Shown here one piece after another: positions 1-8,794 of a DNA stretch of 64,000 nt. Source of the stretch: Campylobacterota bacterium (GTDB taxonomy: Bacteria > Bdellovibrionota > Bacteriovoracia > Bacteriovoracales > Bacteriovoracaceae); assembly GCA_003650125.1 (NCBI GenBank), contig QNFX01000001.1, forward strand, positions 62,001 to 126,000, written 5' to 3'. A program made the position numbers and the translations under genes. The notes under the pieces are model-generated. The model ran no database searches. It saw nothing but the letters and a program-made list of their open reading frames with translations, and was not told where the DNA came from. How positions within the stretch are numbered: the stretch's first letter is position 1; each line of letters begins with the position of its first letter.

Positions 1-146
1 ACTGTTCCTGCCGCTCCTCCCGCCTGAAAGAAGTTTCGTGCAACTTCTTGGCCGGCACCAATCTCAGCAAAAGTACCATAGATAGTATCATCCAAATTTA
101 TTTGGAAGGCCTTTTGCTTGGAACTTAAATAGTGCGAGTTAGGCAT
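1..146 (-). CDS. Conserved protein of unknown function, 5' part only
   Basis: The gene is cut by the left edge; only its first 48 codons are in the window. The start ATG at 146 follows a good ribosome site (GAGGA). The visible peptide contains INLDDTIYGTFAEIGAGQEV and continues with a glycine- and alanine-rich stretch. From memory this N-terminus is typical of a widespread family of roughly 450-500 residues in Bacteroidota and other phyla that databases often mislabel as TonB-dependent receptor or nicotinate-nucleotide adenylyltransferase. No signal peptide is seen, so a cytoplasmic protein is likely. Function is unknown. It is divergent from the small gene at 240. Confidence 0.75.
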   Translation of the reverse strand, partial: MPNSHYLSSKQKAFQINLDDTIYGTFAEIGAGQEVARNFFQAGGAAGT

Positions 147-239
147 ATTAATCCTCTAAATTATTATTATTTAACTAATACTCTCTAATTATTTAACGGA
201 ATATTTCGAAAAGAAGTAAAAGCAAAAAGGGGTTAAATC

Positions 240-383
240 ATGGATTTTGGGATATTAGTGGCCGGAGTTTTAGTTCTTGGGGCCATTGGCCTTGCGATTG
301 CTAGTGAAAAACCTAAAAAGGCCCCCATTCCAGTAAAAAAAAAAGAGAATGAGAATAATGAAGATGAAGATCTAGCGGCTTAA
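240..383 (+). CDS. Small single-pass membrane protein, 47 aa
   Basis: Short reading frame with a purine-rich ribosome site (AAAAAGGGG) before the ATG. Residues 4-21 form one hydrophobic segment rich in Leu, Val, Gly and Ala, followed by a Lys/Pro linker and an acidic tail (ENENNEDEDL). It probably sits in the inner membrane with a short charged tail, but no family is recognised. The last codons overlap the end of the convergent hemB gene by 12 bases. Being short and without a known homologue, it could be spurious, but the ribosome site and clear transmembrane design support a real gene. Confidence 0.5.
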   Translation: MDFGILVAGVLVLGAIGLAIASEKPKKAPIPVKKKENENNEDEDLAA

Positions 384-1346
384 AAGTGCCATTTCCTTGG
401 CAAAATAAGTTAACACCATATCACAGCCTGCTCTTTTAAAACTCGTTAGCATTTCCACCATACATTTTTCTGAGTCAAGCCAGCCCTTTTCAGCGGCCGC
501 TTTAATCATGGCATACTCTCCACTCACGTTGTAAGCAGCTATGGGTAGATTGCTAGCTTCTCTAAGCTTTGCGATTATATCTAAATAGGGAAGGCCTGGT
601 TTAACCATTAAAATATCGGCCCCCTCTTTTTCATCTAGGAGTGCCTCTCTAATGGCCTCACGAGAATTAGAAAAGTCCATTTGATAGGTTTTTTTATCTC
701 CACTTTTAGGAGCTGAATCAAGTGCATCTCTAAAGGGCCCATAAAAACTGGAGGCATATTTAGAGGAATAACTCATGATGGAGACCCCTTGAAAACTCTC
801 CTGATCTAGGGCCGATCTTATAAAACCAACACGGCCATCCATCATATCCGATGGGCCTATAATATCTGATCCTGCTTGGGCCTGAGTAATCGCCATACTT
901 GCTAAAATCTCAAGAGTCTGATCATTAACGATCTCTCCTGTCTTGGGGTCAACAAAACCATCATGTCCATCACTTGAATAAGGGTCCATCGCCACATCGG
1001 TCATTACCATCATGTCTGGACAGGCATCTTTAATCGCCTTAATTGCCTGCGGATAAAGTCCATTAGGGTTGGTAGATTCTTTTGCCCAAGAATCTTTAAG
1101 CACTTCATCAATAGCAGGAAAAAGTGAAATACACTTTATCCCTAAATTGTGGAGTTCTTTAACCTCTTTCACTAGAATATCCACACTAAATCTAAACTGT
1201 CCTGGCATGGAACTAATAGGATCTTTTATGCCTGTGCCTCCAAGGACAAAAAGAGGGGCGATGAGATCATTTGCAGTTACGATATTCTCCCTGACAAGAG
1301 ATCTGATCGCTTCATTTTTACGGTTTCTTCGAGGTCTTATTTTCAT
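372..1346 (-). CDS. hemB: Delta-aminolevulinic acid dehydratase (porphobilinogen synthase)
   Basis: HemB condenses two 5-aminolevulinate molecules to porphobilinogen in cytoplasmic tetrapyrrole synthesis. The family start IRPRRNRKNEAIRSLVRE is present, as are the Schiff-base lysine region ADILMVKPGLPYLD and the YNVSGEYAM motif. The metal loop reads DVAMDPYSSDGHDGF: the three-cysteine zinc site of some HemBs is replaced by aspartates, the pattern of Mg-dependent enzymes such as that of Pseudomonas. At 324 aa from this ATG it has normal length. An in-frame ATG at 1388 adds 14 residues but lies inside the upstream sufE frame, and neither start has a strong ribosome site. It is probably co-transcribed with sufE; the haem demand of the cytochromes at 34-35 kb gives it a role. 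Confidence 0.96.
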   Translation of the reverse strand: MKIRPRRNRKNEAIRSLVRENIVTANDLIAPLFVLGGTGIKDPISSMPGQFRFSVDILVKEVKELHNLGIKCISLFPAIDEVLKDSWAKESTNPNGLYPQAIKAIKDACPDMMVMTDVAMDPYSSDGHDGFVDPKTGEIVNDQTLEILASMAITQAQAGSDIIGPSDMMDGRVGFIRSALDQESFQGVSIMSYSSKYASSFYGPFRDALDSAPKSGDKKTYQMDFSNSREAIREALLDEKEGADILMVKPGLPYLDIIAKLREASNLPIAAYNVSGEYAMIKAAAEKGWLDSEKCMVEMLTSFKRAGCDMVLTYFAKEMALLSR

Positions 1347-1359
1347 GAAAGGGATATTT

Positions 1360-1779
1360 CTACATTTGGGTCTTAAAGGCAATAGCATATAGTGAAATTT
1401 GCTTGAGCATGGCCGAAAGGCCGTTAGAACGGCTCATAGAGAGGTGTTCACGAAGTCCGATATCTTCTAAAAAAGTGGGCCTGGTAGCGAGAATTTCATC
1501 TGGAGAAGAGCCTGAATAGACATAAAGGAGTAGCGCCACCACTCCTCTCACAATAGCGGCATCACTATCTCCTTGAAAGTAGACAACACCATCTTTCATC
1601 TCAGCGTGAAACCAGACTTTTGACTGACATCCCTTTACCAGAAATTTATCTTCCTTATAGGAATCACCTAAATTATCGAGGGCCTTCCCTTTTTGAATAA
1701 TATGCTTATATTTATCTTCCCAGGAATCTATCTCTTTGAATTCATTGACCAAAGTATCTACTCTGCTGGAAATTTCCAT
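1360..1779 (-). CDS. sufE: SufE family cysteine-desulfurase sulfur acceptor
   Basis: A 139 aa protein matching SufE/CsdE, which accepts persulfide sulfur from a cysteine desulfurase and passes it to the Fe-S scaffold. The signature FLVKGCQSKVWF carries the acceptor cysteine near residue 51, and the region around DSDAAIVRGVVALLL is typical of the fold. The start ATG at 1779 has a strong AGGAG site. No sufS or sufBCD is in the window. It lies directly upstream of hemB with overlapping ends if the longer hemB start is used, so the two are probably one transcript. Confidence 0.93.
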   Translation of the reverse strand: MEISSRVDTLVNEFKEIDSWEDKYKHIIQKGKALDNLGDSYKEDKFLVKGCQSKVWFHAEMKDGVVYFQGDSDAAIVRGVVALLLYVYSGSSPDEILATRPTFLEDIGLREHLSMSRSNGLSAMLKQISLYAIAFKTQM

Positions 1780-1840
1780 AATTTGCTCCTAAATTTTTCA
1801 ATAATTATTATAACATTTTAGAGGCAACCGCAAGAAATCA

Positions 1841-2545
1841 CTATCTTTTAAGCTTCCAAAAAAAATGAATTAAATAGATAAAAGGTCGAATCATATTGGT
1901 AAGTATTGGGCCGAGTCTAGGATTTTTAAAAACTTGAACAAGTAAAATAGGTGAACTGCGATAATAGGCACGAACCATTTGTTTGCCGATAGTGCTCCTT
2001 TCAAGAAAACCTCGAAGACCACGCAAGTTCTCAGTAACCGGGTGATCTTCTCCATAGAGATAAGTGGCAATAAAACAATTCCCTTTTTTAGACTTTATAA
2101 TTTTATAGGCATCAGTGAAATCTTTGGTATTATTTGTTTTTCCGTTGGTAACATACCTTCTTAAAACTTCAGAATTTACATATTGAAATTTTTGTCCGTT
2201 GGAAAACAGAATAAACTTATCCAAGTATTTTTTAAACTCATCATACGTTTTTGGATTTCGATCATAAATTTTAACCATGTACCAGTAAACTTGACTAAGA
2301 AGAAACACCTCCGATAACTCTTCCTCTCTTAAGATACTTGGCATTAACTCCTTTTCATCAATATCATGATAGGCCGCCAGGATATGTAGATATTCATGGT
2401 AATTTTTAAGAGCGGTTTTGTAGTCCCCTATATTAGAATAACTTAACCCTTTTTTGAGAAAGGATAGACGGTTATAGTATATTTTGACGATGGCCTGACG
2501 AGTTCGATCGCCAATGTTTTTTGAATTAGTTTTTAGTTGTTCCAT
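1841..2545 (-). CDS. CFI-box-CTERM domain protein
   Basis: The C-terminal third contains KGNCFIATYLYG followed by VTENLRGLRGFLERS and VRAYYRSSP, which together are the CFI-box motif found at the end of many otherwise unrelated bacterial proteins. The function of that motif is not known. A hydrophobic stretch (PFIYLIHFFWKL) close to the C-terminus could anchor the protein. The N-terminal half looks helical, with a TPR-like stretch around GLSYSNIGDYKTALKNYHEY. I chose the ATG at 2545; a TTG at 2569 would add 8 residues. It follows the esterase gene at 2581 closely and is probably its operon partner. Confidence 0.75.
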   Translation of the reverse strand: MEQLKTNSKNIGDRTRQAIVKIYYNRLSFLKKGLSYSNIGDYKTALKNYHEYLHILAAYHDIDEKELMPSILREEELSEVFLLSQVYWYMVKIYDRNPKTYDEFKKYLDKFILFSNGQKFQYVNSEVLRRYVTNGKTNNTKDFTDAYKIIKSKKGNCFIATYLYGEDHPVTENLRGLRGFLERSTIGKQMVRAYYRSSPILLVQVFKNPRLGPILTNMIRPFIYLIHFFWKLKR

Positions 2546-2580
2546 GGCCTTTTTATCGGCAGGAAACAAAGAATGCTTAT

Positions 2581-3480
2581 TTAATTCTTTTTGAACTTAA
2601 GTAAATACCCAAGCAAGCGATTTAAATATTTCTTATTGAAAGTCATTAGGTGATCACCATCTTTGACAGACCAAAGCTTAACCGTGGCCCCTTTATCACA
2701 ATCGGTCCAAACTTTTTCGGTGGTGGTTAAAAAAGGAACTTTCATATTTAGAGGTTTTAAATCATTGAACGTTTGAGTGGTAATTTTTTCTTCAGAGCAA
2801 TTATTATGGGCCGCCCACTGCTCAGCTGTTTTCTCAGCACTAGGAAATTTCCCACTTCCTGGATATTTAATAAGAAAGTCTTTAGTTCCATGTATATGTA
2901 AAACGGGAATAGGTTCGACTCCCTTGCACTTAGAAAAATCATTCCAATTCACACCAGCAAAGGAGACCAAGCTAGCAATCTTATGTGGCATATCACAGGC
3001 CATTCGATAACTCATAAAGCCACCATTAGAGTGACCAAAAAGGTGGACTCTTTTTAGGTCTATTGAATACTCATCACTCATCCCTTCAATGACGTCACTT
3101 ATATATTCAACATCATCCACCTCTTGCTTACTGTAATTGCAGCAAAAATCAGTAGCATTCCAAAATCTAAGTCCTCCTGCTCCTTTCAACCCATCAGGAT
3201 TAATTAAAATAAACTGCATCTTAGTAGTAAAAGGTCTCAAATCAAAAAGAGTGTTTTGCATATTTGCGCTGCCACCAAAGCCATGCAAAGAAATTACTAA
3301 AGGATATTTCTTTTTTGGATTATAGTCTTCTGGCAAGTACACAATGGATTTCCCTCTTTTATTAACAAAATCAAAGTCATGCCAATAGGGGCCATTAAAT
3401 TTCTGTATCTTTTTTGCGAGAGAAATCCCGGGAAGAGTTATAGCTAATAATATAAAAGATATTAGTATTTTTAATTTCAT
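2581..3480 (-). CDS. Secreted PHB-depolymerase/LpqC-type esterase
   Basis: A 299 aa alpha/beta hydrolase with a clear signal peptide (MKLKILISFILLAITLPG, cleavage near SLA-KK). The nucleophile elbow is GHSNGG, the acid is probably the Asp in HGTKD, and the histidine is in KDGDHLM near the C-terminus. LHGFGG supplies the oxyanion hole. A CC pair at FCCNY and further cysteines suggest disulfides in the periplasm or medium. The closest families are poly(3-hydroxybutyrate) depolymerase-like and feruloyl esterase-like proteins, so the substrate is an ester but cannot be fixed from sequence. It sits upstream of the CFI-box gene. Confidence 0.85.
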   Translation of the reverse strand: MKLKILISFILLAITLPGISLAKKIQKFNGPYWHDFDFVNKRGKSIVYLPEDYNPKKKYPLVISLHGFGGSANMQNTLFDLRPFTTKMQFILINPDGLKGAGGLRFWNATDFCCNYSKQEVDDVEYISDVIEGMSDEYSIDLKRVHLFGHSNGGFMSYRMACDMPHKIASLVSFAGVNWNDFSKCKGVEPIPVLHIHGTKDFLIKYPGSGKFPSAEKTAEQWAAHNNCSEEKITTQTFNDLKPLNMKVPFLTTTEKVWTDCDKGATVKLWSVKDGDHLMTFNKKYLNRLLGYLLKFKKN

Positions 3481-3818
3481 AATTTAGTCCTATACCACCT
3501 TCTATAATAAAAAGGTTAGTTGATACTAATGTAGCAGTTCAAAATTTGTATTTTTTAAATTGACAATTACTTACACATTGTAACGAAGAAGAGTTTTCTT
3601 ACAGACTGTGCATTAAGTCAAAAAGGTGATTTCATTAGGCGCCGTGTCATGTCTTCTAAACTTATTTTTCAACGGCCGGCATACGCATTATAGGGGTTTT
3701 TTGTTTTCTCGATCCAAATTATCAGAAAGATAATTAGATGAGGCACCTGCATTTGAACTGCCCCAAGCTCAAAGAGATCATTAAATAATTTTCATGATCT
3801 CTTCAGTATCTTTTATTT
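3481..3818. other. Intergenic stretch without a supported gene
   Basis: 338 bases between the esterase start and the glycosyltransferase end. No reading frame longer than a few tens of codons with a ribosome site is seen. The left part should hold the promoter of the leftward esterase gene; an AT-rich tract around 3545-3560 is compatible. A short stretch TTTGAACTGCCCC near 3753 resembles the outer ends of some insertion sequences, but no matching inverted copy or transposase is present. The right end holds a hairpin, listed separately. Confidence 0.5.
3772..3803 (-). terminator. Hairpin after the glycosyltransferase gene
   Basis: AAGAGATCAT at 3772-3781 and ATGATCTCTT at 3794-3803 form a perfect 10-bp stem with a 12-base loop, 15 bases past the stop of the leftward glycosyltransferase gene. 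There is no T-run after the stem in that direction, so it is not a classic intrinsic terminator; it could stabilise the transcript end. Confidence 0.45.
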
Positions 3819-5000
3819 TTAAATATGCTCTAAGGTATTATATGTTTGAGAAGCTGGTCTTAAATTACTTCCTTTACCATCAATGATTTGATAATAAAAA
3901 GTCTCTGTCTGCTCTATTGATTCATCCATTTTATATCCACTGGCGATATCAATATATTTAGGCTTTGCATCTTTTAGAACCTCAGGATTTTCAATCAAGT
4001 AATCAATCTTTCTAGCAAGCTCAAGATGGTCACAATCGTTAAAAGAGAACTCTTCTGATAGAGCGAACTGTCCAGATGCACTAGTTTCATTAATTGAAAT
4101 TAAGGCCGGAAGCCCACAACCAATCGCTTCTAGTACTGCCATTCCTTCTAGCTCCACTTCTGAAGTGTGAACAAATAAATCTGCAGTATTGTATAGCTTT
4201 ATGAGATCTTCGTTACTAACAAATAAGAACTCTGCCGGATTAGGCAGTTTAGATCCCATCTCAATAAGTTTTTCTTTAAGTGGCCCATTTCCTGTCGCCA
4301 CCATTTGAATCTTATCTTTGTATTTAGAGCTAGCAATAGCATTTATTAAAACATGAAGTCTTTTTTCTCTAGCAAGTCTTCCCACCGCTAAAATGACAAA
4401 CTTGTCCTTATATTTGGCATCTTTTTCATAATCAACAGGCCTAAAATCATCTTTTAAACCATTTGAGATCACTACCGATTTTTTATTTAAATTAAATTTT
4501 TTCAATTCATTCTCAGCAAATTTAGACGGGCAAATAACCCCATCTGATTTATTGAAAAATTTTGAAATAAATAATTTATAAATTCCTCTAGAAAGGAATT
4601 TAGATCTGACTCTAATATTACGTAAAATATTTTCCGGCTGCATGTGAAATCCAGTTACTACTGGAACTCCCATTTTTTTTGCCAATTTCACGGAGCTTAT
4701 ACCTAGCCACCAAGGAAGTTGAACATGAACAAGATCAACTTGTTCAAAGAGCTCTCTTAGTACCTTAGTTCTAGGATATGCAAAAATATAACCCATCTTC
4801 TGCATTAATTTTTTAAAAAATGGGACATAGAAACCTGGTAAAACTACTCTACCGGACCTAGGATCCCCCGTAGTCACAATAGTAATCTCATGATCTTTTT
4901 TAAGAGCATCAATAAAACGATGAGCAGAATAGACGCCACCGGTCTTAATTCCATCGTAAGTATCAATAACATAGGCTATTTTTAGTTTTCTTTTTTTCAT
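3819..5000 (-). CDS. GT4 family glycosyltransferase
   Basis: A 393 aa GT-B fold retaining glycosyltransferase that transfers a sugar from an activated donor to a lipid or glycan acceptor at the inner membrane face. The N-terminal Rossmann half holds the acceptor-side motif TGGVYSAHRF. The donor half includes VILAVGRLAREKRLHVLI, ATGNGPLK and the EX7E motif EVELEGMAVLEAIGCGLP. It resembles the 1,2-diacylglycerol 3-glucosyltransferase or phosphatidylinositol mannosyltransferase branch, so a glycolipid product is a reasonable guess. The start has an AAGGATG site upstream. No other glycan genes lie nearby. Confidence 0.85.
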   Translation of the reverse strand: MKKRKLKIAYVIDTYDGIKTGGVYSAHRFIDALKKDHEITIVTTGDPRSGRVVLPGFYVPFFKKLMQKMGYIFAYPRTKVLRELFEQVDLVHVQLPWWLGISSVKLAKKMGVPVVTGFHMQPENILRNIRVRSKFLSRGIYKLFISKFFNKSDGVICPSKFAENELKKFNLNKKSVVISNGLKDDFRPVDYEKDAKYKDKFVILAVGRLAREKRLHVLINAIASSKYKDKIQMVATGNGPLKEKLIEMGSKLPNPAEFLFVSNEDLIKLYNTADLFVHTSEVELEGMAVLEAIGCGLPALISINETSASGQFALSEEFSFNDCDHLELARKIDYLIENPEVLKDAKPKYIDIASGYKMDESIEQTETFYYQIIDGKGSNLRPASQTYNTLEHI

Positions 5001-5093
5001 TGTATTTCATCCTTTAAATCAAAATAGAGAGACATTATTTCAAATGGCCTTGTGCAGCTTAACATAGCGCATAATTCCGGGTAAAGAGGATTA

Positions 5094-5789
5094 ATGAATC
5101 TCTACCATATTTTCATAGTGCTTATCATTGTGTCGCATAGCGCCATGACTCATGCTGTTAATATTAGGCAGGCACTAACTATCAAGGCGCTCAAAGGACA
5201 CAGGCCATTAGGATATAAGGCCGCGAGGAGGGTGCTCTTTGGAAAGATCTATTTACAAAAGACCTCTCAAGGCAGCTATATCCAAGATATCTATTGCCAA
5301 ATACACTTTACGAAAAAAGACGGTGTAGGCCCTTTTAAAATCCCTGATCACACCAAACTAAATACTGAGCATGCCTGGCCTAAAGCTAGATTTTCCAAAA
5401 AGTCCTCTTACTCTACGCAAAAAACAGACCTTTTCCACCTCTTCCCCACTGCTAATCAGGCCAACAGTTATCGTGGAGATTTACACTTTGGAGAAGTAAA
5501 ACAAGTAAAAAATTATATTCCAAACTGTCCTCTCTCAAATCAGGGAAAGTCAGTTTTCACACCACCAGAAAATATTAAGGGAGATTTGGCCAGGGCCTTA
5601 TTTTACTTCTCCATTAGGTATAATATTCCTATAACTAATCTAGAAGAGGCCCATTTAAGAAATTGGCACCTTTTAGACCCTGTGGATGATTTTGAAAGAG
5701 TAAAGAATGATTTGGTGGAAAAATACCAGGGAAATAGAAACCCTTTCATTGACCATCCAGAGATCGTAAATAAGCTAAAGGATTTTTAA
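5094..5789 (+). CDS. endA: Secreted endonuclease I (EndA family)
   Basis: A 231 aa protein with a signal peptide (hydrophobic residues 5-20, cleavage after about THA). It carries the endonuclease I core: NTEHAWPKARF with the catalytic histidine, then KTDLFHLFPTANQANSYRGD, in which an asparagine-rich segment binds the Mg ion. EndA enzymes cut DNA without sequence preference in the periplasm or outside the cell, supporting nutrient scavenging or DNA clearance. The cysteine in YCQIHF and another in PNCPLS may form a disulfide. AGAGGA precedes the ATG. Its stop overlaps the start of the next gene. Confidence 0.92.
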   Translation: MNLYHIFIVLIIVSHSAMTHAVNIRQALTIKALKGHRPLGYKAARRVLFGKIYLQKTSQGSYIQDIYCQIHFTKKDGVGPFKIPDHTKLNTEHAWPKARFSKKSSYSTQKTDLFHLFPTANQANSYRGDLHFGEVKQVKNYIPNCPLSNQGKSVFTPPENIKGDLARALFYFSIRYNIPITNLEEAHLRNWHLLDPVDDFERVKNDLVEKYQGNRNPFIDHPEIVNKLKDF

Positions 5790-6034
5790 TGATTCACTTA
5801 ATTTTTATTTTTCTTTTGCTTCAAATGTCGCCTGTCTTTGCAGGAAATAATTATCAAGTAGCAATCGAACAAAATATGATTTTCTTTTGTATGAAAAACA
5901 GAAAAAAACCTCAGTTTTTAAAAAGTGAGTTTTGTAAAAGCTATGCCCACAAAACATTATACCGCTGTCAAAGAGTTAGTAAGAAATCTTCTTACAAAAC
6001 TTTAAGATGCTTAAAAAAATCATTGAGAATTTAG
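5789..6034 (+). CDS. Small secreted cysteine-containing protein
   Basis: An 81 aa protein with a signal peptide (MIHLIFIFLLLQMSPVFA). The mature part, about 63 residues, is Lys/Arg-rich and has four cysteines (FFCMKN, EFCKSY, YRCQRV, LRCLKK), which suggests two disulfides in the periplasm. It is translationally coupled to endA through a TAATG overlap, so its product is made together with the nuclease; it could bind nucleic acid or inhibit the nuclease, but that is inference. No family recognised. Its tail overlaps the convergent gene at 6020 by 15 bases. Confidence 0.65.
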   Translation: MIHLIFIFLLLQMSPVFAGNNYQVAIEQNMIFFCMKNRKKPQFLKSEFCKSYAHKTLYRCQRVSKKSSYKTLRCLKKSLRI

Positions 6035-7660
6035 AATAATTAATCCACCGATATGCTTAAATTCTTCATCCGTTAAAGTTTTAAAGTCTAAACCCTCAAA
6101 ATCTCTTTTCAAACAACCTGTAAAATAAGGAATAAATCCATCTATTTGATTAAGGGCGAAAGACTTGGCAAAATCAGAGAATCCCTCTTTATCGACTACT
6201 AATTTGTTGGAAGAATTTAAAATATCCCCTAAAAACTTTCTGGCCTCATCTATTGTGATTCCAAGTCTATTTACATCTCCAGAGAAATGGCCAAGTTTAA
6301 AATTAGCAAAACAACTAATCAGCAACGACTCAAAGTCCATATCATCTGGGTTGTAATTCAAATAGTAAGCATCTTGAAGAGTGCCCGATTTATTTAACTT
6401 TTCGTAGACAGAAAAGAACTTCTCCATAAAAGGAAGGAGCTGACAAAACAAATCAGATCTCTCCTGCCAGTGATTATATGATTCGACTGTTGCTACATCT
6501 TTTTCTTCAAATTTAATCGTCTGAGAAAATGATTGATCGAGGAAGGAACTCCAAAAAGCGCCAAAAAATCCTTCTGTCTCTTCCATATTATTTTTTTTTA
6601 AGGACGCTTTTATTTTTCCCTGCACATCTTTAATTAAACTATTCCCAATTTTATATAAATCTTCAAATTCAAATCGATCAAAAATATTTTCCGAACTTCT
6701 GTTTATTTTTAAATAATCAAAGCCAAGATCTATCAATGCCCTGGTTTTCTTTCCTGTTCTGGCCATTGAGACAGAACCACTTTTTAAGGAGTTATTCAAA
6801 GTATGGGTCGCATTTATAAGTCTGATAAAATTAAATCTTAAAAATTCCCTACGTTTATCATCTTCAACTTTAGACAACTCATCTAAAAGGGCATCATTTT
6901 TTTCTCTAAAGGGAATAATAGAGTTCTTAGGCAATACCTGAGCTTTCCCTAAAATATCAATATTACCAGTATGCGCTGTTTTCTTATCTATAAAGTTATC
7001 AATAATTGGAATATCGGAATCTATTGATAAAGCATCAAAGTAATCGACAAACCCCAGGTCTCTCATGCGATTTTTTTTCCAATGATATTCTTCTTCAACC
7101 AGATGACTAAAAGATGTGGCAACATATTTAAATAAATGAGTATAGGCATTTTCCACACCTAAAGCAGAATATAGATCCTTAACTAACTCATGTACCTCTT
7201 CAATCTGTTCAAAATCTTCATGAAATTCAAACAAAAGAAGGTTATCTTCTGTTAAAAAATAATTATCATGATCCGGGTAAAGTGGCTCTTCAAGATCAAA
7301 GGTCCAAATATTAAGTTTAGACTTTAAATAAAGGCCAAATTCAGGGCCTTGTAAGAATTCATTTTTAATTTTTTCATTAGGGCAATTTCTATAAGACTGA
7401 ATCCAAAAGCTAAAAGATTCAAGGTCCAATCCATCCTTATCCCATAAGTCGATATCTAAGAACGCCTGTCTTTGATCAGCATCTAATTTTTCAAGATATA
7501 GTCCGACCTTTTCAGGAATCATGGTTTTAAATGCCATATATAAAGGCTGAACCGGAAGATAGGAAAGACTATTGTTATGTTGAACAAGCTTTTCGATTTC
7601 TTCAATCAATCCGTATTGCATGGATTCTTCTATCAAGGCGCCAAGAAAGTTATTTTTCAT
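6020..7660 (-). CDS. DUF6178-like protein of unknown function
   Basis: A protein of about 546 aa, without signal peptide or clear membrane segments. The segment LPVQPLYMAFK and then FLDIDLWDKDGLDLESFSFWI resembles the start of DUF6178 proteins known from deltaproteobacteria-like lineages; this assignment is from memory. The ATG at 7660 is preceded by AGGA with six bases spacing, so I prefer it to the upstream TTG at 7783, which would add 41 residues without a ribosome site. The middle is rich in acidic residues (EDFEQIEEVHELVKDLY). No catalytic motif is recognisable. Confidence 0.7.
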   Translation of the reverse strand: MKNNFLGALIEESMQYGLIEEIEKLVQHNNSLSYLPVQPLYMAFKTMIPEKVGLYLEKLDADQRQAFLDIDLWDKDGLDLESFSFWIQSYRNCPNEKIKNEFLQGPEFGLYLKSKLNIWTFDLEEPLYPDHDNYFLTEDNLLLFEFHEDFEQIEEVHELVKDLYSALGVENAYTHLFKYVATSFSHLVEEEYHWKKNRMRDLGFVDYFDALSIDSDIPIIDNFIDKKTAHTGNIDILGKAQVLPKNSIIPFREKNDALLDELSKVEDDKRREFLRFNFIRLINATHTLNNSLKSGSVSMARTGKKTRALIDLGFDYLKINRSSENIFDRFEFEDLYKIGNSLIKDVQGKIKASLKKNNMEETEGFFGAFWSSFLDQSFSQTIKFEEKDVATVESYNHWQERSDLFCQLLPFMEKFFSVYEKLNKSGTLQDAYYLNYNPDDMDFESLLISCFANFKLGHFSGDVNRLGITIDEARKFLGDILNSSNKLVVDKEGFSDFAKSFALNQIDGFIPYFTGCLKRDFEGLDFKTLTDEEFKHIGGLIILNSQ

Positions 7661-7940
7661 ACAGAATCCTATAGCAATAAATGGTAGCAATGGTCTAAGG
7701 CTGATTGCGTTATATGTAAATATTCCCAACAAATACAGAGAAAAAGAATATTTAACTGCCTCTTGATCTCCTAGCAACTCCAATCATTATTTTTATTTAG
7801 TTCTTCAAATATTTTTTTGCAGAAAATTATTTGTCACCCCCAAGTATTTCTACCGAAAAACACATAATTGACTGCTCCCACAAGTTTTATTTACAGCAAA
7901 TAATGCTTAATTAACCCTAAATTAAATCCGAATATAGCAT

Positions 7941-8750
7941 ATGGGTGAAAAAACTGCCAAAATAGAAAAAATGCAAACCAATAAAGTCGTCTCTGACAAA
8001 ATCAAAGAAAAAGTCGTGCAAATAAAGGCCGAACCTACAAAGGTTCAAAAGAAAGAGGTTCCCAAAGAGAAAGAGGTTCCCAAAGAGAAAGAGGACCTTA
8101 AAAAGAAAAAAACTCCGCACTACACTAAGGATGACCTGCAAATTCCTAGAAGGCTTTTTCATTTCCTTGGAGGATGCGCAATTGCTGTCTTATACTCAAG
8201 CTTTTTTAATCATTCCACCGCAGTCCACCTCTTAGGTTTTTCAGCTTGTATCTTTTTTATCTTTGAACATGCCAGATCGAAATATCCTGAATACAACGAA
8301 CAATTTAATAAAATAGCAGGGCCTTTTTTGCGTGCTGAAGAGCATCTTAGAGAATCCGCCCTACTTCCTTTTGTTATGGGGATACTTTTAGCTATTATTA
8401 CTTATCCTAAGACCGTTGCTATCGCTTCAATTTTTGTTTTAGCAGTTTCTGATCCTCTTGCGGCAATTGTTGGCATAAAACTCAAAGGAAAGAAAAACAA
8501 AGCGGGAAAAACTTTTGAAGGTTCCATGGCCTTTTTAGTTTCTTGTTTTATAGTTACTTTTCTAACCTTTTTAATTGCTGTTCCCTCTTTAGGTTTTGGA
8601 AAATTATTTTTATTATGTCTTCTCTCCTCTCTTCTAGTTACTGGATTTGAAAGATTGCCTATTAGAATTGATGACAACTTTCTTTTGCCGGTGTTTTCCG
8701 GTATCATTCTTTGGGCCTTATGCGGCCTCTTGGCCATCCCTTTAACATAA
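7941..8750 (+). CDS. SEC59/dolichol kinase-like membrane CTP-dependent lipid kinase
   Basis: A 269 aa membrane protein. Residues 1-60 are a very charged cytoplasmic tail with the repeat VPKEKE; from about residue 69 come the family motif RRLFHFLGG, then FVLAVSDPLAAIVG and KTFEGSMAFLVSC, which are hallmarks of the diacylglycerol/polyprenol kinase group (SEC59, phytol kinase VTE5) using CTP. About six membrane helices follow. The lipid substrate, such as a polyprenol or diacylglycerol, cannot be fixed. The ATG has no convincing ribosome site. The gene lies 44 bases upstream of the APC transporter gene, on the same strand. Confidence 0.85.
   Translation: MGEKTAKIEKMQTNKVVSDKIKEKVVQIKAEPTKVQKKEVPKEKEVPKEKEDLKKKKTPHYTKDDLQIPRRLFHFLGGCAIAVLYSSFFNHSTAVHLLGFSACIFFIFEHARSKYPEYNEQFNKIAGPFLRAEEHLRESALLPFVMGILLAIITYPKTVAIASIFVLAVSDPLAAIVGIKLKGKKNKAGKTFEGSMAFLVSCFIVTFLTFLIAVPSLGFGKLFLLCLLSSLLVTGFERLPIRIDDNFLLPVFSGIILWALCGLLAIPLT
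8051..8086 (+). repeat. Two 18-bp tandem repeats in the lipid kinase gene
   Basis: The unit GAAAGAGGTTCCCAAAGA occurs twice without mismatch, followed by a partial third copy. In frame it encodes the repeated hexapeptide of the charged tail. Such short identical units suggest recent slippage, so the tail length may vary between strains. Confidence 0.9.
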
Positions 8751-8794
8751 TTTGCAAAAAGATTTCTCTAAGGTAGTATTTACTTTGGAGAATT

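Noticed and set aside
3745-3765. Possible insertion-sequence end (TTTGAACTGCCCC)
   Set aside because: No matching inverted copy, no transposase remnant and no target duplication seen.
7661-7783. N-terminal extension of the DUF6178-like gene from a TTG
   Set aside because: ATG at 7660 has a well-placed AGGA; the extension lacks a ribosome site.
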